Source of the DNA: Rhizobium mesoamericanum STM3625
GTDB lineage: Bacteria > Pseudomonadota > Alphaproteobacteria > Rhizobiales > Rhizobiaceae
Direction: 5' to 3'
DNA length: 64,000 bases
Assembly: GCF_000312665.1 (NCBI RefSeq)
Contig: NZ_HF536773.1
Location: 1,111,468 to 1,175,467 of the forward strand
Made by a program: the position numbers and the translations under genes. The notes under the pieces were generated by a model. It was not told the DNA's origin and made no database searches. It saw nothing but the letters and a program-made list of their open reading frames with translations. Below are positions 7,122-17,300 of the stretch, in pieces (position 1 is the stretch's first letter; each line of letters begins with the position of its first letter).

Positions 7122-9998
7122 TCAGTTTGCCAAGTCAGTCGACTTGCTCAGCCAGCGTTGTGCCTCTTCGCTATCGGCTTTTGTGCCGAAGCCGATCTGC
7201 AGCGCGATTGCATACTTTTCAAAGGCGCCGCGGTAGCCGGCATGGGCCGCCTTTGAGAGCCATTCAGTGCTCTTTGTATCGGAGTGTTCGAACCCGTGGG
7301 TGCCAGCCGCGTAGAAGTCGGACACCTTGATCATGGCGGAGCCGTTCCCGAGGGCTGCGGCCTTCAGGGTCCAGGTCTTTGCCGCTTGGGTGAATGCGGG
7401 GCTGCCTTCGGAGAGCCGCAGATAAAGCCTGGAGAGGAACATTGCGACTTGCGGTGAATTCTGCGCCGCGAGATCGCGCAGCAGCGCTTCTACCTTCTCG
7501 TCACCTCTGGAGGGGTCGTCGAGGGTTGCCTGCTGCGACAAAATTTCTGTCACCAGGCTTTGCAAGGCGGCTTCGTCGCCGAGCCGCGCGCTTTTTAAGA
7601 GCCACAGATAGCTGTTGTTCTCATCCACCGGCAACCCCTCGCCGGTGCTGTACATGCGGCCGATCTCGCGCATGGCCTCTCGCTTTCCTCCCTCGGCAGC
7701 GGCCTTCATGAGCTCGATTGCCTTTGCCTTTTCAGCTGGTCGTTCGTCCAGCATGATGCGGGCAACCTGGTATTCCGAGCCCGGATCCTTCATTGGCTCG
7801 GCCATCAGCTGATCGAAGAGACCGAGATAATCCTGCTTAAACCGCGGCACTGTTCGTATCGCCGCTGCGACCTGAACCTTTTCTTTCTCCTGACAAAGTG
7901 GACGGCTGAGCGCGACTTTGAAAATGGTCGCTTGCCGCTCGGGATCGCTTTCGAACTCAGCCTGCTTTAGGAGCGCGCGCAAATCGCCAGTCGCGTTCGC
8001 GCGGGCAAGCCACCGCTGCCAATCTGCCCCGCCACCGTCAGCGGCCGTTACCTTCATGTCCACCAGCCGCAGCATTGCCGAGACGCTGCCCTTGGACGCC
8101 GCCGCGACAAAAAGGGCTGCAGCCTTCTTGGGATCAGGTTCGAGCGTTGGATCGGGATCGATGTAAAGCCTGGCCAACTCGAAGAGCAGCTCCGGGTTTC
8201 CTGTGTGGGCCGACGCCTCCAGCATCGCTCTCGCCCTCATAGCATCGCGCTCCTCGGGGGCATCAGGTGACAGGACCGCCTGCGCCTCCGTCAACGTCGC
8301 AACACCAGCGTCAGCGGTCATCGCGCGCTTGTACCATGCGTCAGCCGCGGCAGCATCCTTCGTCGTTCCCCGGCCGTCACGGTAAGATAGACTAACCCGC
8401 ATCATGGCTTCGACGTCACCTTGCTCGGCTGCCTGCATCAGATACTTGAGGGCTATCGCGTTGCCATCATATGTGCGCTTGGCGGACGCCTCGTCTGCCA
8501 ATGCCAGCAGGCTTGCTGCGTTGCCCGCAGCCGCTGCCTTTTCAAGCCAGACGTGCGCCTTGGCGCGGTCCTTCTCGACGCCCGTCCCACAGGAGTAGAG
8601 CGATGAGAGTTCGCTCATTGCAACACCGAGGCCATGGTCGGCGGCCGCCTTCAGATATGTCAACGGATCCTTGTCGAGCCTTATCGACGGCTTTTCGCCC
8701 GACGCGAGATTGTAGAGCTCGAAGGCGGAACGGGGTGATCCAAGATCTGCAGCCCTCACCAGCGTCTGCTTGGCGAGTTCGAAATTCGGCGCACCGGCGC
8801 TGCCACGTGCGTACATGATCCCGAGTTGCTCCAATGTGCGCAGGTTGACGTCAGGCAGCGCGGCCGCCTTCTGCAGGCTCTGCAGTTCGAGACCGGGATT
8901 GGCTTCGGTGCCATAGGTCCCCCGATAGTAGGCGGCCTTCATTTCAAAAGCACGCGGGTTGCCACGCTCTGCTTCCTGAGCCAACAGTTTGAATGCTTCG
9001 TTCTTACTGCTTCCTTCGGCTGAGGTTGAAAGCAGAAGGTCGGCAAGCGTCAGCCGGCTCGCCGAGTGCCCAAGCGCTGAGGCCTGCCTCAAAAGCGCCA
9101 TCGCTTGCTGTCGATTGGCGGCGTCACTGTCTTGCAGGTATCGGCGCGCAAGCGTCGACATTGCCCTGACATCACCAAGTTTCACGGCAGCCTGCAGCCA
9201 TTGTGCTGCGCCCTGTTGGTCGTCGAGACCCAAATCGGGGTCGACCAGGATGTCGGCAAAACCGGTCAGAACGCTGCAATCGCCAGTGCCTAACCTCTCG
9301 GACATTTTCGAAACTGCACGGTTCAGATAGAGACGGCTCGCGTCGGCGCTCTCAGCGATTTGCTGATTCCGGTAATAGAGGCGCGCAAGCTCCACCTCGG
9401 CATTCGGATCGCCGGCATTTGCCGCCGCAGTGAGATATGTCTGCGACTTCTTGGGGTCGGCTGGCACGATCCGTCCTTCGCGATAGAGCCTGCCGAGAAA
9501 CGTTCCCGCCTCGATCGTCCCGCGTTTGATCGCCTCCGTCTCGACCCGGACGATATCATCGGCGTGCAAAGACGCGTTGTCGTCGTCGGCAAGAATACGG
9601 GCGTAAAGATGAAGCGCGCGACCCGCTCCGGCAAACGGTACCTGGCTGAGGTAAAGGGCAATGCGCTCGGCAGTTGCCGGGCTTCTCTGATAGAGACTGT
9701 AGGGGTCGAATAGCGTTTGCGCATCCCGCAGCATGTCGTCGGGCGAGAGCGTGCTTTGACTCTTTCCGTCCCATCGGTTCCAGTTGCGCGGCGCGGGCAC
9801 CGCTGGCGGTGCGACGCAGATGTGCGAGTAGTCGAAATCCGGGCTCAAGGGAATCAGTGTCTGAGCAGCGGTCGCAGCGATCGCGTTCGTCGCCAGAACC
9901 GGTGCGCAGAAGGCAAGCGTCGCGGCGAATACGGTTTTCCGGAAACTCCCGAGCCGACGGCCGATGGCCGCACTGCAAATCTCGTTTCCGCTTGGCAT
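7122..9998 (-). CDS. Large secreted Sel1-repeat protein, 958 residues
   Basis: The N-terminus MPSGNEICSAAIGRRLGSFRKTVFAATLAFCAPVLATNAIAA looks like a long signal peptide with an arginine-containing front part. The rest is a long run of Sel1/TPR repeats of about 36 residues, for example AGTFLGRLYREGRIVPADPKKSQTYLTAAANAGDPNA, MSELSSLYSCGTGVEKDRAKAHVWLEKAAAAGNAAS and MRVSLSYRDGRGTTKDAAAADAWYKRAM. It probably forms a superhelical periplasmic scaffold. The stop of the small gene upstream (CAATGAGG) runs into its ribosome site, so the two are likely coupled. Its role in polymer export or in holding the epimerase and lyase is inferred from position only. Confidence 0.9.
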   Translation of the reverse strand: MPSGNEICSAAIGRRLGSFRKTVFAATLAFCAPVLATNAIAATAAQTLIPLSPDFDYSHICVAPPAVPAPRNWNRWDGKSQSTLSPDDMLRDAQTLFDPYSLYQRSPATAERIALYLSQVPFAGAGRALHLYARILADDDNASLHADDIVRVETEAIKRGTIEAGTFLGRLYREGRIVPADPKKSQTYLTAAANAGDPNAEVELARLYYRNQQIAESADASRLYLNRAVSKMSERLGTGDCSVLTGFADILVDPDLGLDDQQGAAQWLQAAVKLGDVRAMSTLARRYLQDSDAANRQQAMALLRQASALGHSASRLTLADLLLSTSAEGSSKNEAFKLLAQEAERGNPRAFEMKAAYYRGTYGTEANPGLELQSLQKAAALPDVNLRTLEQLGIMYARGSAGAPNFELAKQTLVRAADLGSPRSAFELYNLASGEKPSIRLDKDPLTYLKAAADHGLGVAMSELSSLYSCGTGVEKDRAKAHVWLEKAAAAGNAASLLALADEASAKRTYDGNAIALKYLMQAAEQGDVEAMMRVSLSYRDGRGTTKDAAAADAWYKRAMTADAGVATLTEAQAVLSPDAPEERDAMRARAMLEASAHTGNPELLFELARLYIDPDPTLEPDPKKAAALFVAAASKGSVSAMLRLVDMKVTAADGGGADWQRWLARANATGDLRALLKQAEFESDPERQATIFKVALSRPLCQEKEKVQVAAAIRTVPRFKQDYLGLFDQLMAEPMKDPGSEYQVARIMLDERPAEKAKAIELMKAAAEGGKREAMREIGRMYSTGEGLPVDENNSYLWLLKSARLGDEAALQSLVTEILSQQATLDDPSRGDEKVEALLRDLAAQNSPQVAMFLSRLYLRLSEGSPAFTQAAKTWTLKAAALGNGSAMIKVSDFYAAGTHGFEHSDTKSTEWLSKAAHAGYRGAFEKYAIALQIGFGTKADSEEAQRWLSKSTDLAN

Positions 9999-10010
9999 TT
10001 GACCGTTACC

Positions 10011-10205
10011 TCATTGCTTCGGACTGTCGTCGCTGTCGTCTTTTGTCGATCCCGCCGTCTCGAGCATGCGCCGGCGTGCCCGCGCGATAATCTCGCTTCT
10101 CACCAGGACGACCCAGTTCTCGGTCGGCCCAAGTTCGCATTCGTTTCGGGCCGGCACGATCACAGCGGTGCAGGCAAGGACCCGTGCTCCTTGGTTTTTC
10201 TCCAA
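10011..10205 (-). CDS. Possible small protein of the Sel1 cluster, 64 residues
   Basis: The gap between the two giant Sel1 genes holds an open frame with neighbour-like codon use: the body is rich in C or G at third positions and encodes credible secondary structure (VLACTAVIVPARNE, ENWVVLVRSEIIARARRRML). A GGAGGG ribosome site stands six bases before a TTG at 10205, giving 64 residues. An ATG at 10286, inside the end of the preceding gene, would give 91. Its stop is 12 bases before the next gene. No signal peptide and no family recognised. It could be a small cytoplasmic factor or not a gene at all. Confidence 0.45.
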   Translation of the reverse strand: MEKNQGARVLACTAVIVPARNECELGPTENWVVLVRSEIIARARRRMLETAGSTKDDSDDSPKQ

Positions 10206-10266
10206 GTTCAACCCTCCCAGAAGCTGGCGGGGTATTCGCCTGCGAAACGTGACGCTGCGTTGGCGT

Positions 10267-13218
10267 TCACTCTTCCACACCATCATCTTCAACCCCCTGC
10301 ATCGACACGGAAGACATGTCTCCCGCACCCATTCTTTTGAGTTTTTTTGCAGCTTGAACATGCTGCAGGGCACGGGCCTTCTGCAGCCATTTGATTGCTT
10401 GCGCCTTGCTGGCATCGGTGTTGTCGGCTTCGAATTCCAGGGCGAGATGGAACATCGCAGTCGTGCTGCCAGCATTCGCGGCTCGCAGCTCCCATTCGCG
10501 CGCCTTCTTCGGATCCTTGTCGACGCCGATGCCGTACTTGTAGACCTCGGCCAGCCTGTACATGGCGTCGGGAGCGTCCCAGCCGGTGCCAGCGGACGCC
10601 CGTTCCAGCCAGAGGATGCCAGCCTCGGGATCGCGCTGGGTACCGAAGCCGGACAAAAGCGCGATGCCGGCTCCGATCATTGCGGACACATGACCTTCTC
10701 TGGCACCGCGCATGTTTAGTCTGAAGTTCTGTGACGCGTCGACGTCAGGCCCAATGGCTGCGCCATAGGTCTCCGCAAGATCACCCCAGGCAAAGACGAA
10801 GCCGTGCTGGGCCGCGGAGCGCAGCAGCTGAACGGCCTTGTCTTCCTCCCTCTTGACTCCGCTGCCCCACATGTAAGCGAGGCCTAGATCGCGCGTCGCC
10901 ATGCGGCTTCCCGCATCGGAGGCAGTTTTCAGGTAGGTCGCCGCGACGGTGAGATTGCGTTCGACGCCTCTGCCTTCTCGATAGGCGCGCGCCATGCGCA
11001 TGTTGGCGGTCGGGTCGTCCGGATGGAGGGCGATCACCGCGCGGTAAAAGCCAACGGCCTTCTCGCCATCTTCTTCGACATACTTGCCGTCCATATAGAG
11101 GTCGCCAAGTTTCAGCAGGGCATCGACGTCACCTTTCTGAGATGCCTGTTCCAACAATTCGAGACCGGCCCGAACATCTTTGGCTTTTCCTTTCCCCTCG
11201 ATGTAGACATTGGATAGCGCAACGGCAGCGCCCGGGATTTTTGCGTCGGCGAGCTCGCGCAGCATCGAGGCTCCCTGAAGATTGAGACGTATGTCCGTCG
11301 GCATCAGCATGGCGCTCGCAAGATGTACCTTCTCGCGTGGAATCTCGCTCATCGTCTTCACGGCAACGCGCAGCCAGTCCACCCCGACATTCGGATTTTG
11401 GGCGCGCTCGGACAGATATTCGTAGAGCTCAACGGCCGCTGGACTATTGTTCTTTCGAGCGGCCGCGGTCAGCCGATCGATTGCTTCATCCAACTTACCG
11501 TTTGCCTTGAGGAAGCGCGCCATTTCAACCGGCGCCTCCCGGTTTCCTGTTGCGATTGCATCGGCGAAGGCTTCGTGCGCATCATGAAATGCGCTTTCCC
11601 CGCCACGCGAGAGATAAAGGTTCGCCAGACTGACCAGAGCATCGGTGGCGCCGAGCGAAATGGCCTGCTTGTAGAGGGTGACTGCCCTGTCGAAATCTTG
11701 TTCGACGATCTCGCCGTTGGCATAGGCCTCAGCCTCCTTCAGCATGGCGCTCTCGCTGCCGGCTCGCGAGGCACGCGCGATATAGGGGAAGGCTTTCTTG
11801 CGTTTTTCGATATCGGAGGATGAGAGATAGACCTCAGCCAGCCGATTGAGCACCTCGACCGACTCAGCCGTGGCAAGGGCTCTGCTATAAAGCTCGATCG
11901 CCTTCGTCTCGTCCGCCTGTCCGAAGACGCCTTTGGCATACATGTCGCCAAGCAGCAGTTGACCGGAAACGCTTCCCTTGGCCGCAAGCCCGTTAAGCTT
12001 TTCGAGAGCAAGCGCGACGTTTTCCTGGCTTCTCAGCGATGGCGCGTCGATAACCAGATGAGCTAGTCTCGTCAGGGCGGCATTGGAGCCGTTCCTTGCA
12101 CCAAGCCGGAAGATGTTTGCGGCCCTCGTCTGGTCGATCACGACACCCGCTCCATCACGAAAGCTCTCGCCGATCCGGATCAGATCCTCGACATTCGCCA
12201 CACCGCCGGACATGGTCGCCTCATAGAGCTGGTCCGACGACAACCTGCGCTGCTCGGCCGTTTCCTGCATTGCCTGTGAATAATAGAGAACCGCCGTCGC
12301 GTCCTTCGCGTCGATCAACTTGGCAATCCAGAGGTCGTAGACCTTCGGCGGAACCTTCAACGGACCGGCATCGGTGAAGTCCCGCACCAATTCCTCGGCA
12401 GCCTCGATCGATCCATCGCGGGCGGCCGCCTGATACTGTTCGACAGCGGCAGCGGGATCAAAGAATGGCATGTCGGGATTGCCGAGCAGACGGGCCACCC
12501 AGACAACGGCGGTGGCTTGCCCCAGTTGCGCGGATTTTCGATACCAGGCCAGGGCCTCTTTCTGATCCTCTGGCTTGTCCGACAGCCTTCGATAATATCC
12601 GCCGAGATCAAAAGCGGCACCGGCATCCCCTCGCGCAACGCGCTGACGCAGAAGGTTGAGCCCGAAGCTGGTCATTGCAGTCGCCTGCTCCGGTGTTGAA
12701 CCGGCGAGCTTCGCGAGTTCGAATGCCGCCGCGCCATCACCCAGGCGAAGGGCCAGATTGAGGTTGTCGCGCGCTTCTTGAGCCCGGTTGGGAAGCGACG
12801 CCAGCTTTTGCCCGCGGACATAAGCCGCTTCGGCATTGCCAGTCTTTACGACGTCATCCAACAATCCAAGCGCGCGATCGACGTCAACCAGCCCGCCCTC
12901 GCCCGAAAGCAGCATCTTGGCAAGCACAAGCTTTGCTTCCGCCTGTTTGATGCCGGCAACGGTCACGGCTGCCTCGAGGGCCTGGCGTGCCTTGGGATAG
13001 TTTGGAACCTTCAGCGAATTGTCGGTCGAGACCACCACGCCGCTCCGCAGCTGCTTGGCGATTTTCAAAAGACCCTCGCCATCGTTCTGCTGAATCAGCA
13101 GATCGACCTGTTCGGCCGGCGTCGCGGTCACTTGGGCGGTTGCCACGAGCGGCGTTGACAATAACGCCAGATAGGTGGTTGCAAGCAGAACGACGAGATT
13201 CTTCTGGTAGAGTGTCAT
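10267..13218 (-). CDS. Large secreted Sel1-repeat protein, 983 residues
   Basis: Starts MTLYQKNLVVLLATTYLALLSTPLVATAQ, a standard signal peptide, and continues as a chain of Sel1/TPR repeats of about 36 residues: FDLGGYYRRLSDKPEDQKEALAWYRKSAQLGQATA, LLKLGDLYMDGKYVEEDGEKAVGFYRAV, MRMARAYREGRGVERNLTVAATYLKTASDAGSRMA and YRLAEVYKYGIGVDKDPKKAREWELRAANAGSTTA are clear examples. The ATG overlaps the stop of the lyase gene by four bases (ATGA), with GGAGGG just upstream inside that gene. Closest functional analogy is AlgK, but this protein is about twice as long and lacks a lipid-attachment cysteine. It is likely a periplasmic scaffold for the polysaccharide machinery. Confidence 0.9.
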   Translation of the reverse strand: MTLYQKNLVVLLATTYLALLSTPLVATAQVTATPAEQVDLLIQQNDGEGLLKIAKQLRSGVVVSTDNSLKVPNYPKARQALEAAVTVAGIKQAEAKLVLAKMLLSGEGGLVDVDRALGLLDDVVKTGNAEAAYVRGQKLASLPNRAQEARDNLNLALRLGDGAAAFELAKLAGSTPEQATAMTSFGLNLLRQRVARGDAGAAFDLGGYYRRLSDKPEDQKEALAWYRKSAQLGQATAVVWVARLLGNPDMPFFDPAAAVEQYQAAARDGSIEAAEELVRDFTDAGPLKVPPKVYDLWIAKLIDAKDATAVLYYSQAMQETAEQRRLSSDQLYEATMSGGVANVEDLIRIGESFRDGAGVVIDQTRAANIFRLGARNGSNAALTRLAHLVIDAPSLRSQENVALALEKLNGLAAKGSVSGQLLLGDMYAKGVFGQADETKAIELYSRALATAESVEVLNRLAEVYLSSSDIEKRKKAFPYIARASRAGSESAMLKEAEAYANGEIVEQDFDRAVTLYKQAISLGATDALVSLANLYLSRGGESAFHDAHEAFADAIATGNREAPVEMARFLKANGKLDEAIDRLTAAARKNNSPAAVELYEYLSERAQNPNVGVDWLRVAVKTMSEIPREKVHLASAMLMPTDIRLNLQGASMLRELADAKIPGAAVALSNVYIEGKGKAKDVRAGLELLEQASQKGDVDALLKLGDLYMDGKYVEEDGEKAVGFYRAVIALHPDDPTANMRMARAYREGRGVERNLTVAATYLKTASDAGSRMATRDLGLAYMWGSGVKREEDKAVQLLRSAAQHGFVFAWGDLAETYGAAIGPDVDASQNFRLNMRGAREGHVSAMIGAGIALLSGFGTQRDPEAGILWLERASAGTGWDAPDAMYRLAEVYKYGIGVDKDPKKAREWELRAANAGSTTAMFHLALEFEADNTDASKAQAIKWLQKARALQHVQAAKKLKRMGAGDMSSVSMQGVEDDGVEE

Positions 13219-14384
13219 CCAACCCTCCAGAAACACGTGGCGTTGCCACCGGCGAATTCGTCGATGAGGGGACGTTCGTTTGCGCCTTCGCGCTCCAGCA
13301 GCGCGCTTGCGCGCCTCTGAACAAAGTTTGTCGGCTCGTGGACGGCCAGTGCCTCGAGGAATGCGAGATAATGTCGACCGTTACCCCGGTTTTCCAAAAA
13401 ACCGAAATCCGGCGTCATGAAATCCTGTTCCGGCCCGGGAATGTAGTTCTCCGCGGAATAGGCATTAATCAGGATTGGATTGGTCATTCCATTCATCCAG
13501 TAGGACAGGACCGTCCACATGGATTTGCTTCTTCCATCGGCCGTCACCGTGGCGCCGAACAGGTCATTCTGCCCGCCCGCGGCAATCTCAGCCATGACGG
13601 TCATGCTGGTCAGCGATTGGCGCATGTACCAAAGTGCGCGCGCCCCGCGACGGGTTTCCAGAGGCAGGCTGCCATCCGCACGTGCGTCGCCCAGGATGAC
13701 GCGAAAGCGGTCGAGCCCCTTCTGATAAAGCTTCTGGTCCCCCGTTAGGCTGCCCCAGGCCATCAGGACGCTGTCGGCTAAATAGCGGTGATTGTTGTAG
13801 TCGACGCTTCCCTCGAAAATCTGGTCGGTTCGTCGCACCAGCGGATCGATCCAGGCAATCAGCTTCTGCTGTTCGTCGTCGCTGAGGCCGTCACGGATGA
13901 TCGAATAGGCGACAACGGTCGGCAGCATCAGGCGCTTAAGCGCATAGTAGGCGTCGTGAACTTTCTCGGTTTCATTGAATGCCCCTGAATTCGCCCACTT
14001 CAGAAGGAACGTCTTGAGCATCTCCTCGGCCCGCTTGTCGCCGGCAAGTGCACGACCGGATAGAACCATGACCGCCCATGCGTACTGGTTGCCAGACCGG
14101 TCCGTGCCGTATCCCTCTGTGGTCGTCAGGCCCTTGATGACCTCGATGTTCAGCCACTTAGCGTCGGCGTCGACCGCAAGGCACGCCTTGCGCGCGTCGG
14201 ATAACGGATTCTGGGCGAGAAAGGCCTTGCGGACCTTTACATCAAAGAGACCCTGATAGCCGCCATCTGTCACTTGCGTCACAGATGCCTGCGTCCAGCT
14301 CGGCAGCGCCGCCGCACTGAGCATGGCTGCTACCAGGACAATTCCGCTGTTTACGGCGAGGAAAGAGTGAGGCGCATTCTTCAA
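13215..14384 (-). CDS. algL: AlgL-like polysaccharide lyase (alginate lyase, PL5 type)
   Basis: Codes for 389 residues with a signal peptide (MKNAPHSFLAVNSGIVLVAAMLSAAALPSWTQA). The mature part resembles AlgL: an alpha/alpha-barrel lyase with YNNHRYLADSVLMAWGSLTGD (Asn197-Asn198-His199, the expected catalytic Asn-His pair) and GSLPLETRRGARALWYMRQSL (Arg246 and Tyr253, the expected Arg and Tyr). AlgL degrades polymannuronate that strays in the periplasm. The start is a TTG, chosen because AAGGAGA lies six to seven bases upstream and the TTG overlaps the algG-like stop as TTGA; a longer frame to 14444 lacks support. The specificity is inferred. Confidence 0.82.
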   Translation of the reverse strand: MKNAPHSFLAVNSGIVLVAAMLSAAALPSWTQASVTQVTDGGYQGLFDVKVRKAFLAQNPLSDARKACLAVDADAKWLNIEVIKGLTTTEGYGTDRSGNQYAWAVMVLSGRALAGDKRAEEMLKTFLLKWANSGAFNETEKVHDAYYALKRLMLPTVVAYSIIRDGLSDDEQQKLIAWIDPLVRRTDQIFEGSVDYNNHRYLADSVLMAWGSLTGDQKLYQKGLDRFRVILGDARADGSLPLETRRGARALWYMRQSLTSMTVMAEIAAGGQNDLFGATVTADGRSKSMWTVLSYWMNGMTNPILINAYSAENYIPGPEQDFMTPDFGFLENRGNGRHYLAFLEALAVHEPTNFVQRRASALLEREGANERPLIDEFAGGNATCFWRVG

Positions 14385-17300
14385 CTGCTGTCTCCTTTTC
14401 CATGGAAACTCTCGAATTGCACGGAGCCGCGCGTATCCGTGCAATTGCCGGACGTTTTGCTGTCAAAGAAAAGTGTGTCGTTCTCCCCCAAGAACCGGGC
14501 CTCCCTGAAGGCGCATTCGTAGTTTGCAGGGCGTTGCGGACGGCATGTGGATGTGATCGCCACGTCCTGACGCCCATTGAAGCGCAGCACGTGGCCCTCG
14601 AACGGGCGCGCGTCGCCGTCGAGGAGGCGGCCTTCCTGATCGTGAAACTCGTTTTGCGCCAATGTGAGCCCGGAAACGCCGGCAGCCTTTATCCCTTTGC
14701 CGTTTGCAGAGATAAGGTTGTCGGACGCGGTAAAGGTCGTCAGCGGCACATAGGGGTCCATCACCAGATCGCGCTTGTGCTCGCCTTCTGCCAGCGACAG
14801 ATCGCTGATGTAACCGCTGATCGCCTCGAGCTTGTTATGGACGATGGCATTGTCATGGACGGTGATATCCCAGCTGTTTCGCATCCGCACGCCGGAACGG
14901 CCGTTCTCGACGAATGCGTTGGCAACCGCGAGGTTGCAGCTGCTCTCGAAGAATGTGAGGCCATCCTGGACATTCTCGAAGGAGAGGTTGCCATAGAGAA
15001 GATTGTCCACGCTGTCGCGGTCGAGCATCAGGCCGGAGCCCTTGTTGTGGAACACCACGTTGCCGATCTTCCAACTGGCATCGACGCCGCGAGAGATGAT
15101 GATCCCGTGCTTCACCATCGTGTCGTGCGCAGTGTTGAGCGCAATTAGCAGCCGTTGCGAGCGGTCGTGAGGATCGACGCCATAGAGGACGTTGTTTGCG
15201 TATTCATTTCCGATGAGCGAGATGTCGTCGGCCTCATAGGAATAGAAACCGTACTCGAAGTTATGAAAATAATTCTCGACGACGATGCCGGTCGGGTTTC
15301 GCAACCTCTCCCGGGCCTTGGCGATTGTCTTCGGTCCGGCAGAAAACGTCAGGCCGAACGACTTCGAGGCTGCATACCCGAGCGAATCCAACACTGATCC
15401 GCCAATATACATTTCGGAATTGCTCCAGCCGACGATAAAAGGCCGGAATATTCCGCGCGTATCTGGACCGGAGTTGCGCGGTTTTTGCAGGGCTTCGTCC
15501 CATGAAGTTACGGTTGTGTCTTGAATGTAAAGCGTGCCGCCGACCGCGACAAAGGCCCCGGCAGTGGCAGACAAACGATAGGTGGATGCCTCCTGACCGG
15601 ACAAGATCAAGCCTGCTCCCTCACCAACAAGCAAGGGCGCACGAAGCGTTACGATGTCGCCGTCCCGCTCGACCAACGGTTTGCCAGCCATGCTGTCCAG
15701 TTGCGTTGCGAGACTGCCCAGCGTGTAGATCCCGCTCTGGATGACGATGATCCGCGGATAAAGAAGCCCTTGTGCGCGCGCGGCATGGGAAAGACCGGTA
15801 AAGCCGGCTGCGAGGTCCTCCATGAATTTGCTTTCATAGGGGCTGAGATTTCCGAGCGTTATCGAGACTCGTCCCGGCGTCGGCAGCGGAACCATCGAGC
15901 GGGTCGTTGCCGCCGTCTTGCTTATGTCAGGGTACCCGTAATTGGTGAACAAAGCGCCCATCGAGGACGTCGTACGCAGGGACATTCTGCCATCACTGAA
16001 GACCGCCGTTGAGGGTTGGGAGAGATCATCCCCCGTCTCCAACGCTACCTTCTTCAGCCAATCCTTGTAGTCCGACGGATCACCCTTCCCCATTCCCCAA
16101 CCGAGCCGATCGAGGTGGTGCAACTGTGCTTCCGCGATTGCACGAAACGTCCGTACCCGCAGCATCGCATCGTGAATATCCTTGGCGGCAAGAATGGCAG
16201 TCTTGACATAGTTTGGATCGTTGGCAGCCGCGACCATCACGTCGGCTTTGAGCTGCTCGTCGGCTGCAGCTGGAGGGCTGTCAAGATAGGCAATCGCGCT
16301 CTTTGTATCACCAGACAGTGCAGCCCGGCTCGCGATGCGTCCTGCTGCTTTGGCCTTGAGCTTCTCATCGGAAATCTTGCTGACGAGCTTCTTCGCGAGC
16401 TCGATCTGGTTGGATTTCGACAAGTAATCGATGATGTCGAAGAACAGATCGTCACGCGTCTCTGCCTTGTCCACTGCGCCTGCATAGGCAATCGCCTGCC
16501 CCACGACATCGCTCGCCTTCTCAGCATTGTTCTTGCCGGATATCTCCTTGGCGAGGCGAAGAAGCGCTTCAACGCGGTATTCCGGTTCCTTGATGGAGGT
16601 TGCAAGCCCGAGCGCATCGTCGATTTTGCCGCTGCGCGCCCAGACCCGGACGATCTCCGATTGCACGCGGCCCTTGTCCTCGTCGTTTGTTATCTCTTCG
16701 GCAATCTTTGCTGCAGCGTCGACATCTCCCTCTCTCGCCTTTGCGCGGCCTATGCCCGAGAGCGCCTGCTCGCGGTCCTTGAGGGTCGTGATTTTCACGA
16801 GAAGCGCTTCAGCCTTCTTCAAATCGTCGCTGTCTGCAAACGCCTTGGCAAGATTGCCGAGAGCGCTGGATGCTCCCTGCATGTCGGTTAGCTGATCTGC
16901 AAAAGCCTGGGCGTCATCGAAGCGCTTGAGATCGGTCGCGCCGCTTATAGCTGCGACAAGCGCCGCATCCTTTGCCTCGCCGCTTAGCGATTTAACGAGC
17001 TCCGTGCCCCGGTCGTATTGCTGCCCGGCCATCTTCGCCAAGCCGCGGTCGCTGAGTTCGGAGGCAAGGGTGAAGTCGATTTCCGCAAGCCCCGGGCCAC
17101 GCTCCATCGCATCGGTCATTGCGGTCGCGTCGATCAGACGGTTGGCATCGACACGATCCTTGACGATGCGGACGATCAGATCTTCCTGATCGCTCCGGTC
17201 AGAAAGGCTCGTGGCAAAAACTGGGAACAGGTTCACTTCACTTGCTTTCAGCGCCGCACTGAGGACCTCGTTGACAGCATCCGCGCGATGTTCGGACGCT

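Noticed and set aside
7394..9433. Many antisense open frames within the large Sel1 genes
   Set aside because: They are the expected shadows of GC-rich coding sequence: low-complexity Ser/Arg/Ala-rich translations without start signals.
10011..10475. 154-residue reading of the small gene between the Sel1 genes
   Set aside because: The first 63 codons overlap the end of the 983-residue Sel1 gene and look like shadow; only the part from a supported start is proposed.
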